A stretch of 30,516 nucleotides of DNA from Coemansia sp. RSA 922. Its lineage: Eukaryota; Kickxellomycota; Kickxellomycetes; Kickxellales; Kickxellaceae. The stretch's first letter is position 1, and every line of letters starts with the position of its first letter. The stretch spans positions 1-30,516 of the forward strand of contig JANBQS010000149.1 in assembly GCA_027577415.1 (NCBI GenBank), read 5' to 3'. Made by a program: the position numbers and the translations under genes. Shown one piece after another: positions 18,984 to 26,326 of this stretch. The notes beneath the pieces are model-generated. The model ran no database searches and was not told where the DNA came from. It worked only from the letters and a program-made list of their open reading frames with translations.

Positions 18984-19023
18984 GTGTTCCAAAGATGCAT
19001 TCCAAAGGCGTGTTCCAAAGATG
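18984..19023. promoter_or_regulatory. direct-repeat element upstream of paralogue B
   Basis: GTGTTCCAAAGATG occurs at 18984-18997 and 19010-19023, again 26 bp apart, with a third partial copy (ATTCCAAAG) between. It is the counterpart of 17549-17586. Confidence 0.45.
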
Positions 19024-19037
19024 TGGATGTTCGATTA

Positions 19038-19097
19038 TTCCATGCTGCGCCCAGTCTCACGCTTTGGCTGCGGCCACTTCCATTCACTGGCTTTCTG
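19038..19097. repeat. 60-bp block identical between copies (copy B)
   Basis: Identical to 17603-17662. Here it covers the lectin gene's 3' UTR start and final codons and at the same time the upstream region of paralogue B. Confidence 0.8.
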
Positions 19098-20229
19098 TCT
19101 TGGTTGTCTCATCGGCAAAGTGCACTCGCAGCTGGGGAGCGTCGTATGCAATTGCCATTAGCTTGCGCAGCAAGTCCTGACTGCCCTTGCTAAGCTGTCC
19201 CAGCCCTGGGTCATTCATACTGACCACCACCTGCGCGTCCTTTCCCTTTTTGTTTTCCTTTTTCTTCGCAGAAGCCGTGCTGGCAAGCACCTGGGCCAGC
19301 GGCAATTCGTCATCGTCATCTACAACAACAGCAGCAGCTTCGGCTCCCGGCTCGGCGCTGTCCATTTGCAGACGGAGAGCGGCTCGGTCGGCCATGACCT
19401 TGGAGTACTCAGCGTCAGCCAATACATGCTGGCACTTGATGTCGTAGACGGTCGATGCGGCGGTGTCGTAGAACATGGGGTCGGCGCACAGTCTCGGAGT
19501 ATTAATGATCATGGCGTAGCTGCACACCTCAACTTCCTCGACCATGGCAATGCGCTCAGGCCCGTGCGGGTCGCAGTGGTACTCAATCTCAACCTCACGC
19601 GGCTCCCTAGTCATATCACACAACGTGCCTCCGCCCCACACCTGCGTCAAGTATCGTGACCGCCCTATCCTTCGTACCTTGTCTTCGTCATACACTTCTA
19701 AGCGCTTCGAGTGCAGCCCCAGCCGGAACTCTATCTCCTGCGCCTTGCCGGACTTGTCTGGCGCCAGAACATGGAACTGCCGCACATGCTGGTTGTGGCA
19801 GTACTCGAATGTCCACCACCCGCCCACATACGTCAAACACCGCTCCTTCAGCGGCTCTAGCAGCTCCGCCCCACGCTCTACTGCCACCAGCGGATCTACT
19901 TCCTCTTCCTCGGGCGCCGTATCGTTGCTAGCCGTGTCGTTGACACGTGGCATCTGGCACAGCATCCGCCACGTCCGCCCAACTCTGAGTACCAACGGGT
20001 CGTAAACAACGTTGCTCTGCGCCAATACTTCGTCAGTGTGACCGGAGCTGAGCTCTGCGACTTTCTTGGGTAGCTCAGAGTCGGCCAATAGGTCACCTAG
20101 TATTTTTACTTGGAACCGCGGTGCCTCGCGCAGGTCCTCCATGATAGCAGCCGGGTTAACTGTCGCTCCAACGAATGCCTTTGGCGCGACAGACAGTCCA
20201 AGAACTGCCACCACCAATGTATGCCACAT
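19084..20229 (-). CDS. YOS9: ER MRH-domain lectin Yos9/OS-9
   Basis: A 381-residue protein with a signal peptide (MWHTLVVAVLGLSVAPKAFVGA). The mannose-6-phosphate-receptor-homology domain spans about residues 129-250 with the expected order of motifs: WWTFEYC with QFH (138-153), GGGTLCD (199-205), REVEIEYHC (211-219), then EVEVCSYAMIINTPRLC (232-248) carrying the paired cysteines. Yos9/OS-9 reads trimmed N-glycans on misfolded proteins and hands them to the Hrd1 ER-associated degradation complex. Two NDT sequons lie at about 98 and 102. The C-terminus is charged and ends TESQ, without the HDEL retrieval signal of yeast Yos9. The frame extends one TTG codon upstream; ATG 20229 is chosen. The last 16 codons are duplicated at 17649-17696. 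Confidence 0.88.
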   Translation of the reverse strand: MWHTLVVAVLGLSVAPKAFVGATVNPAAIMEDLREAPRFQVKILGDLLADSELPKKVAELSSGHTDEVLAQSNVVYDPLVLRVGRTWRMLCQMPRVNDTASNDTAPEEEEVDPLVAVERGAELLEPLKERCLTYVGGWWTFEYCHNQHVRQFHVLAPDKSGKAQEIEFRLGLHSKRLEVYDEDKVRRIGRSRYLTQVWGGGTLCDMTREPREVEIEYHCDPHGPERIAMVEEVEVCSYAMIINTPRLCADPMFYDTAASTVYDIKCQHVLADAEYSKVMADRAALRLQMDSAEPGAEAAAVVVDDDDELPLAQVLASTASAKKKENKKGKDAQVVVSMNDPGLGQLSKGSQDLLRKLMAIAYDAPQLRVHFADETTKTESQ

Positions 20230-20332
20230 CAAAAGAAAAAAAAATGTAATTGGGCTCCTAAAAAAAAATTAAATATTGAAAAGTAAAGAAAAGAGCTTCT
20301 GCCCAATGATATCACAACAGCGCCCTTCTCGA

Positions 20333-20536
20333 TCATGCTCCGCTGATGCCCTTGTCCTTGACCCTGTAGTTGTCGTCAAACGTCACATACAAGTAGCTGG
20401 ATGTGCTCTTAGGGCACGTAATCGTCACTCTCTTGTCCTCGACCACAGGGCTGTAGCTGCTGAGTGCCGCCAGCACATTATCCTTCCCGTCACCAACGTT
20501 GACTCCCGACAGCAGGTTGTTGTAATGGTCAGACAT
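20333..20536 (-). CDS. 67-residue hypothetical protein, possibly I78/potato-inhibitor-like
   Basis: A small complete frame beginning MSDHYNNLLSGVNVGDGKD and ending YLYVTFDDNYRVKDKGISGA. A TATA box sits about 120 bp upstream on the minus strand. The pattern (Gly-rich turn, short helix VLAALSSY, strand VTITCP, loop, strand YLYVTFDDNYRVKD, final GISG) resembles the compact I78/potato-I inhibitor layout, and the next gene upstream is a clear I78 member. That link is an inference from shape only. No signal peptide is seen, so it would act in the cytosol. An in-frame upstream ATG at 20653 would add a Phe-rich stretch encoded by a homopolymer and is unlikely. Confidence 0.6.
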   Translation of the reverse strand: MSDHYNNLLSGVNVGDGKDNVLAALSSYSPVVEDKRVTITCPKSTSSYLYVTFDDNYRVKDKGISGA

Positions 20537-20576
20537 GATATAAAAAAGACTTGTATGTAGATAGTTGCAAAAAGTT

Positions 20577-20596
20577 AAAAAAAAAAAAAAAAAAAA
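20577..20596. repeat. 20-base A homopolymer
   Basis: Twenty consecutive A residues in the 5' leader of the 67-residue gene (T-run on its sense strand). Its length may be unreliable or variable. Confidence 0.85.
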
Positions 20597-20620
20597 GTAC
20601 CTGAGGAAGAAAAAAAGTTT

Positions 20621-20635
20621 GCTGCTGCTGCTGCT
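20621..20635. repeat. (GCT)5 microsatellite
   Basis: Five GCT units in the leader of the 67-residue gene, close to the A-run. Confidence 0.85.
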
Positions 20636-20652
20636 GACATCTCCCATCTCCA

Positions 20653-20658
20653 TTTATA
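20653..20658 (-). promoter_or_regulatory. TATA box of the 67-residue gene
   Basis: On the minus strand this reads TATAAA within GGAGTATAAATGG, 117 bp before the ATG at 20536. It supports starting translation at 20536 rather than 20653. Confidence 0.4.
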
Positions 20659-20721
20659 CTCCGCTGTACGCCTCCCTCAGCTGACACCCATTTACAAATC
20701 GACTGGCCCCCCTAATCCTAG

Positions 20722-21129
20722 CTAGAAGAACTGCACTTTGGTGATCTTGTCGTCGGCGTCGCACATAACGTTCAGACGATTGGGACGCAAGTCGCGAGTA
20801 ACCCGAGTATTGGGCCAGATCACACGCACAGACTGAGGCAGCTCCGCCCATTTGACCTGCTGTTTCTTCTTCTTGTCCTCCTTCTTCGCCTCATCGTCCA
20901 CCGACTCCTCGTCAGCTGAGCTCTCTTCGTCGGTGGGCTCGTCGACAGTAGGTCCCCGGTCTTCTGGCTCAGCGTCGTCCATTTTTGGCTCAGCGTCGGC
21001 CTTTACTTGCTCGGGCTTCATGTCCTTCGGGTACTCAACCAAACGCTTGCCCACGTACATGGAGCCCCACTCCTCTTCCGTATGTTGAGTCGACTTGACT
21101 ACTTCGGGTTCCTGCTGCGAAGGGTTCAT
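20722..21129 (-). CDS. I78-type peptidase inhibitor with acidic insert
   Basis: A 135-residue protein starting MNPSQQEPEVVKSTQHTEEE. The C-terminal motif PNTRVTRDLRPNRLNVMCD followed by KITKVQ is the reactive-loop and strand core of family I78 inhibitors (VT.D.RPDRLNV..D...V), which block subtilisin-like serine proteases. The N-terminal half of the fold, WGSMYVGK, is present near residue 21. Between them, where ordinary family members have only a short helix, is an Asp/Glu/Ser/Lys-rich stretch of about 60 residues. No signal peptide from this start, suggesting a cytosolic role such as guarding vacuolar-type protease activity. A longer in-frame extension to 21423 is hydrophobic and low complexity and is not favoured. 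Confidence 0.75.
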   Translation of the reverse strand: MNPSQQEPEVVKSTQHTEEEWGSMYVGKRLVEYPKDMKPEQVKADAEPKMDDAEPEDRGPTVDEPTDEESSADEESVDDEAKKEDKKKKQQVKWAELPQSVRVIWPNTRVTRDLRPNRLNVMCDADDKITKVQFF

Positions 21130-22290
21130 TAGTATACGGAGCTGAGATAGTTCAATAAATAATATAATGTAGAGTGTGAGTCGCAGCCAGAATAACAACA
21201 GTCGGTTTAGTTTTCGAGTAAAGGTCATAAATACCGGCAAATTTGCAAAAGTAAAGAATAAAAGTAAAAAAAAAAAAGAAAGAAGAGCTGAGAGGATCGT
21301 AAAAGACATTTTTCTTGGCGCCAAGCAATAAAAAATTACAATGAGGATCAGGGGACAGGTATCCCTCGCTTTGCATAAACTCGTGGAATTATGCGCTATA
21401 GGCTTTCGCATTTTTTGTCTCAAACATATGTTGTAACAAATATTGCGGTGTTTTAGATATTGTACAAGTCGTGAAATTGGTAGTGGCGCTATCAGTATAT
21501 AATGAGATCGGGGGAATTTCTTATGCTTTCTCGACTACTTGCCTTGTTATATACAGTCGAGTCCTGTTGTCGTACGCTAAGAGTGCGGCACACCGTCTTG
21601 GGGCGGGGTTGCAATTGAAAACATTGTCATTTTTTACTGGCTGCATGGTAAAAGTTATTACCTCATCAACGTAGAACCTGGTATTAAATTATTAGAAATT
21701 ACATACTTGACGTCCTCGATAATCATATCTTACGGCAGTACTCCTTGATACGTGTATTATACACAATTGCTAGATTATTTACTTTTGCTAGTCGGCACAC
21801 ACAGGAGTTTAGTGTGGGAACTAATTTTATCAACAAAATGTCCCGACGTTTTGAATAGTATATTGACAAATCTTAATCTCATAAGATCGGAGGCCTAATC
21901 CGATACATAGGTCAACTCGTCTCTTTCAAGGTGATCTTTGTTGGCATACACTGAATAGAAACCTTACATACTCCTCAACGCTCTATTTTCTAAAAAAAAA
22001 TCATGCTTTTGCTGGTACCCTTCACTATCACGCGATGTTATGATTTATGTTGCTTGGCATGGCTATCACCAGCATTTTGATTAGTGGACCGCCACCTCGA
22101 ATTACTAGTACCTTACGCACTGGAATAATTAAAGGTACACATTTGTGCGGCGAAAATTAATTTTGTATTCATAGAGTTTTCAATACTTCTTACTTAGTAT
22201 ACAAATTATCACGTAATAAATCTACTGAGGGCACCGCTCAAATATGGAGATATAAACCTGACACAACTACGTCACAAGAAATGAGGGGCA
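21130..22290. other. gene-poor AT-rich stretch
   Basis: About 1.16 kb with no credible coding frame. The first about 300 bp would be the I78 gene's promoter. The remainder is AT-rich and leads into a decayed kinase-like relic. A phrase resembling pogo-type transposon ends occurs at 21553-21572, without a visible mate. Confidence 0.5.
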
Positions 22291-22291
22291 A

Positions 22292-23136
22292 TTGGGTGGC
22301 AGGCCGGTAAGCGGGGCAGCGCTGATGTTCACGGACAACCGCTGGAATGCGAGCCGGGCGCCAATTATTGTGAGCGCGAGGATGGAGGTCGCCACCTCTG
22401 CCATTCAGGATGGGCGGCCACTGGACGTCCAGTGCTCTCTCGCTGTTGACGGGATTTCGAGCTTTCGGCTGGGGGTCGGGAGCAGCGCGATGCTGGGCGT
22501 AGCGGCGTGTACTGCCGCTGCTGTTGAGACGCCCGACTCGAGTCGGGCGTCATGGAGGGCGTCATGGAGGCGATGGACCAGCACGCACGGTCCAACCCCG
22601 ACGTCCGCTTTGCCTGGGCGATTGTTCTTGGGCCCGGCTGTGCGCGTGTGTGCCTGCTGGAACATGGCGCAATCCATGTTTCGGCGGTTCAGTACACCAC
22701 CCACCCTGCTGGCTGCCGCTTGCTTGGCGCCGCAGTGGCCCACGCTGGTCGAAAGGTTGGGTAGCAATCCAACTATGATGTGGGACAAGACCAACAAGCA
22801 GTGGGAAATCGGATGCAATAGCTCATATAGCACAAGCCTAATCGCCAATAGTCAGCTTACCTTGTATCTTGCCGTCCATTAATACCTCAAATGCTTTACA
22901 CAGTACAGTGATATGTTACTGACACCAATGGCAAGATCCTATATATGCTTATAGAATACTGGCTGCTAGTCTGAAAGGATCTTGAGGACGACGAATTGCG
23001 CGACAAAATCAGCATGTTGCGCAATATAGGGCCAATGCTAGACGAGGCGGCGTCGGAGGGCCACGTCTTTCAGCGATTAGAGTGCGGCGGAACAATACTC
23101 ATTACCTGTTCTACGAGTGTAAGGTTAAAGAAATAA
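22292..23136 (+). pseudogene. decayed FunK1-like (fungal effector-type) kinase fragment
   Basis: Protein-like segments appear in alternating plus frames. FTDNRWNASRAPIIVSARME is near 22330-22390. MEGVMEAMDQHARSNPDVRF then WAIVLGPGCARVCLLEHGA is at 22552-22680 in another frame. NPTMMWDKTNKQWEIGC is near 22770-22815, back in the first frame. LEDDELRDKISMLRNIGPM with following residues to 23136 is in the second frame. The order and flavour (helix, then RFxxxIVLGxxxARVxxxE, then PTMxWDxxxxxWxIxC) match the N-terminal region of fungal FunK1-type kinases, which are often multi-copy. Stops and frameshifts separate the segments and the kinase catalytic motifs are absent. Called from remembered family pattern, so moderate confidence. 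Confidence 0.5.
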
Positions 23137-23405
23137 TGTAAAACGAAAGGAGAGATAGTTGATGATTCCTGTCCAGAATGCCGGGCGGGTAAGAGTATAA
23201 ATACTAGAACGTATACTGTGATCATCACAGACAACTTTAGCCATTGATATCGCATGTGCTGTCCGATTTAGCCTCGTGTTAGTCTGTTCAGCGAGGTTCA
23301 CGGAGGCAGGTGGACGGCCTTTGCGCCTAGTTTACTGCGATCCCCAGACTGACACCTGTCGAATGTTCATCAGAACACAACGTGAGCAGTTAGCTTGAAT
23401 ACGTT
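23137..23405. other. spacer upstream of tRNA-Thr
   Basis: About 270 bp with no gene seen. A TATAAATA sits near 23196-23203, too far from the tRNA to be assigned to it. Confidence 0.4.
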
Positions 23406-23478
23406 GCCTTCTTGGCTCAGATGGCAGAGCGTCTGCCTAGTAAGCAGAAGGTCACCAGTTCGATTCTGGTAGAAGGCA
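23406..23478 (+). tRNA. tRNA-Thr (anticodon AGU)
   Basis: A full 73-nt cloverleaf without intron. Acceptor stem GCCTTCT pairs with AGAAGGC (discriminator A). D arm GCTC/GAGC. Anticodon stem TCTGC/GCAGA encloses loop CTAGTAA, giving anticodon AGT. T arm ACCAG/CTGGT with TTCGATT. The internal promoter boxes are intact: A box TGGCTCAGATGG and B box around AGTTCGATTC. A T5 terminator follows six bases after the 3' end. A34 is expected to become inosine and read ACU/ACC/ACA. Confidence 0.96.
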
Positions 23479-23483
23479 ATCAC

Positions 23484-23488
23484 TTTTT
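23484..23488 (+). terminator. RNA polymerase III T5 terminator
   Basis: Five T residues directly downstream of the tRNA-Thr gene. Confidence 0.8.
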
Positions 23489-23756
23489 GCCCCTTGTCTC
23501 ACTTTTTTCTCGGAGGATTTACCAGATTGCTATCGCTACTTGATAGCGCCGATCCGTGTCAACGCCGCTAAAGTGGATCGACGTCAGTCTTCCCCACCTT
23601 TTTTCGTGTAGTTTCCGCTTATTGGAGTGTCAGCTCTATCTTCACCGAGCCCCGAGAATAGTGGCAAACTTTTCATTTTTGGCCGAAATCCTAGTTTGCC
23701 TTTGCTGCCCTGTGTTTTTTTTGCGACTATTATTTTTCTACTTTTAGTATTTTGCT

Positions 23757-24980
23757 ATGGCTCTGCCGCGGAAGAGTACGCCTTTTGATACTCCCGAGGA
23801 GCGGATAACCGAACTCGAAAAGATGTTTGGCATGTCCATTGATCCTGTCGGCAGCATGGACACAATGGTCATAGCGCTTGGCAGCGCCATCTTTGCTATT
23901 ACTGGCGCCTTTATTGTCGCTGCCTGGATTAATAACTCTTACCGTCCTATTCGCGCGAAGAACCTGCCTCTAACTACCGTCCTATACGTATCAGGCATCC
24001 TGTGGTTTATCGGCGACCTGCCCATGAACGGACACGTGCTATTGAAAGGGGCGTTTAGTCAGTGCAAGTTTTGGAATATCTGGGTGCGCGTACTATTTTG
24101 CTTCATCTACACCTCTGTCTTGTCTATCCGCTGCTACGCACTCGACCGCGTGTTCAACCAGAACAAACCTACGCGTGGTCTGATATACTACTTGCCCTCT
24201 ATTGTTTTCATCGGCGGATACATCATATACTCTATCGTTACGACGGCGTTGCCAGGATGGATGACGATTGGATATGCTGAAACACTCGAGCTGTGTTCGA
24301 CGACCGAGGTGTATGTAATTGTCACTCTGTGTTTGTTGTGGTTTAACTGGGCTATCATCATCGTCATGATGATACGGTTGCGTAATATCCAGTCGACGTT
24401 CAACGAGTTTTACGAGTTCCTCTTTATCTGTTTCTTTGGAATGGCCGCTATGGTAAAGACGACTACCGTACACTTTACTCATCCAAAGTATCCACTCGTC
24501 TTGGGCTACCGCATTGCAGAGACGCTGGGCGACGTACTCATTATCAACGGCATTATACTTGTCATTATGGCTTACCCTGTGGTTATGAGCTTGGTGCGCA
24601 ACAAAGAGTACGAGCGCGAGTGGCTTTTACGGTTGCGCACCGACGGCTTGCAAGACATGTATGAGGCTAACCTCAACTTGCGTGCCGAGGGGCCTGTACA
24701 TTATGCCCGGATGAACGGCTCTGTCTCCAACCAGCTTGAAAAGAACACGGTTGACGAGGGCGGCCGCGAGAGCAGATACTTTGACACGCAGCGCTTTGGC
24801 CACAACCACCACGAGCAAGATTGTGTGGATCGAGAGGTATGCGAAGGCTACCGTGCCTCGGAGGAAGTGACGGCTATCCCGCACTGCCGGGGTAACGCTG
24901 ACATCCGCTGCTACGATACGCAGTCAGTAGATTCGCTCGATACCGTCGATGGCGGTCCAAAGGGCAGACGGATTCTGTAA
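23757..24980 (+). CDS. seven-transmembrane receptor-like protein
   Basis: A 407-residue intronless protein. After a polar N-terminus of about 35 residues, seven hydrophobic spans lie near residues 39-60, 74-95, 109-130, 143-166, 183-207, 216-238 and 252-278, followed by a polar C-terminal tail of about 125 residues rich in charged residues and His. This is a GPCR-like layout. The cysteine in span-3 entry (SQCKFW) and one in the loop before span 5 (LELCSTTEVY) could form the usual receptor disulphide. No diagnostic motif allows a subfamily, and neither ligand nor G-protein coupling can be read. Similar orphan receptors are multi-copy in some early-diverging fungi (recollection, not checked). 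The tRNA-Thr lies 278 bp upstream. Confidence 0.8.
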   Translation: MALPRKSTPFDTPEERITELEKMFGMSIDPVGSMDTMVIALGSAIFAITGAFIVAAWINNSYRPIRAKNLPLTTVLYVSGILWFIGDLPMNGHVLLKGAFSQCKFWNIWVRVLFCFIYTSVLSIRCYALDRVFNQNKPTRGLIYYLPSIVFIGGYIIYSIVTTALPGWMTIGYAETLELCSTTEVYVIVTLCLLWFNWAIIIVMMIRLRNIQSTFNEFYEFLFICFFGMAAMVKTTTVHFTHPKYPLVLGYRIAETLGDVLIINGIILVIMAYPVVMSLVRNKEYEREWLLRLRTDGLQDMYEANLNLRAEGPVHYARMNGSVSNQLEKNTVDEGGRESRYFDTQRFGHNHHEQDCVDREVCEGYRASEEVTAIPHCRGNADIRCYDTQSVDSLDTVDGGPKGRRIL

Positions 24981-25792
24981 TGTACGGAGTCCATATTTCT
25001 TCATTTATATTTTATATTGCGCGCGTTAGCTTTTTTCTTATTCTTTATTTTCGACTATTATTATCCTTGTACTTCTCTCTAGTGCCGCTAATTTATTGTA
25101 GGGATGCACTAGTGCATTGGCGCAGATGAAATCTACAAAGAAACATACAAAGGACACGTGTTTTCTATGTAGACATGTGCGTCCTGCTTTTTTTTGGAGT
25201 GGGGGCGTGTTTCCGAGATGATCCTCTGCATGTCCAGTCACCGGGCTCAAATTATGCATGTTAGTTGGCATACACAATTGTCACGTCACTCTATTTTTTT
25301 TCCTCCTCGAGCCTAGGAGCTGGATCAAAATCGCGAGATCGGCAACAAGAACGGTTTAGGCTGTGTTCGATATAGACAGTTGTCAATTGAACTCAGCCGT
25401 TTCCTGGTATTAGTGGCAGCGTGGAGAAAAATCGCCTAATAATGTAATTTAAAAGCGCCAGCAAGGATATAAGGATATGCGGTTTTCGCCTTTTCAACAG
25501 AGCTCAGTCCTTAAAGAAGCCATCAATGACAATTGCTCGTCCTTTTTGGGGGAGTGGCAGGCAAAGTCTCGTTGCTCATGATTGCAGCGCCAGTGTCTCC
25601 AATCAACGCACTTGTGTGCTGACTGGAGACGGCGTGCTGCTGCTTAGTGCAAAGGAGCGAGATGGGCAGCGACCACAGCCATCTCTTTTGGGCAATAAAA
25701 AGAAAATGTGGCGTCTACAGTAGAGTATCGGCACTCGTCTCTCTTCACACTACTCATTTTTTTCTACCCATCTGTAAAGCTTTTTTTTTTTC
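24981..25792. other. intergenic region, no supported gene
   Basis: About 810 bp. It holds the 3' flank of the receptor gene and the promoter of the next small gene. A 65-codon ATG-initiated frame at 25526-25723 has no recognisable content and is not annotated. Confidence 0.45.
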
Positions 25793-26071
25793 ATGATGGC
25801 AGACGTGCTCACAGTAAGCGAGAAATCCGGCGAGTACATCAAGACGTACTATATTCAAAGCAAGATTGATAAAGTTGAAGATTTCACCAAAGTGCTAAAG
25901 GAGAAACTTCCCACGCTGGTTGAAGGCCACACTTTTGAGCTGCTCAACGACTCTTTTGAGCAGGACTGCTTTCAATATCTAGGCGAGCGTGTGTACAAGC
26001 TTTCGGGTCTTGGCCAGAATGAAGGAGAGAAGGGCGGGTGGAGATGCTTTTTACAGATCACACTGTATTAG
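25793..26071 (+). CDS. small hypothetical protein, C-terminus probably mis-framed or spliced
   Basis: The frame from 25793 gives 92 residues: MMADVLTVSEKSGEYIKTYY, then charged helical sequence (KVEDFTKVLKEKLPTLVEG) and ELLNDSFEQDCFQYLGERVY. The first about 70 residues look like a real, compact domain preceded by a T-rich fungal leader. The last about 18 residues (after KLSG) look like noise. In another frame, ATG at 26044 continues MLFTDHTVLEREFGLQGPTE to a stop at 26172, in good protein-like sequence. A short intron near 25990-26042 (for example GTGTGT...GGAG) would join them, but no strong splice sites are seen. I do not recognise the family. Confidence 0.5.
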   Translation: MMADVLTVSEKSGEYIKTYYIQSKIDKVEDFTKVLKEKLPTLVEGHTFELLNDSFEQDCFQYLGERVYKLSGLGQNEGEKGGWRCFLQITLY

Positions 26072-26326
26072 AGCGTGAGTTTGGATTACAAGGCCCTACT
26101 GAGATTGTCACTTGCACAAGTCACACACTGCTGCTCCCAGATCTGAATCGGAAAGATGATGGAGGATATTAGAGTCTGATTTATAAATTTTATCGCGAGG
26201 TTTAGAAAGGCTGGGCACTTGTCAACGCTAGCAAAGTTGTCTTTTTATTCCCTTGTCTGAAATTTACTCATACTTTTACTCTCTAAACTGATACACTCTT
26301 CTTACATCTTTTTATTTATTATAAGC

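Larger units (their letters stand above)
17897..19131. repeat. tandem segmental duplication, copy B
   Basis: This about 1.2-kb unit matches copy A from the phosphatase tail through paralogue B and its promoter into the last 16 codons of the intact lectin gene. It is shorter than copy A mainly because the Gly/Ser-rich coding region is contracted. Confidence 0.85.

Noticed and set aside
21553..21572. Phrase resembling a pogo/Tigger transposon end (acagtcgagtcctgttgtcg)
   Set aside because: No inverted partner or transposase frame was found nearby, so similarity may be chance.
25526..25723. 65-codon ATG frame between the receptor gene and the small gene
   Set aside because: Composition looks random, there is no recognisable domain, and it lies in the promoter region of the next gene.
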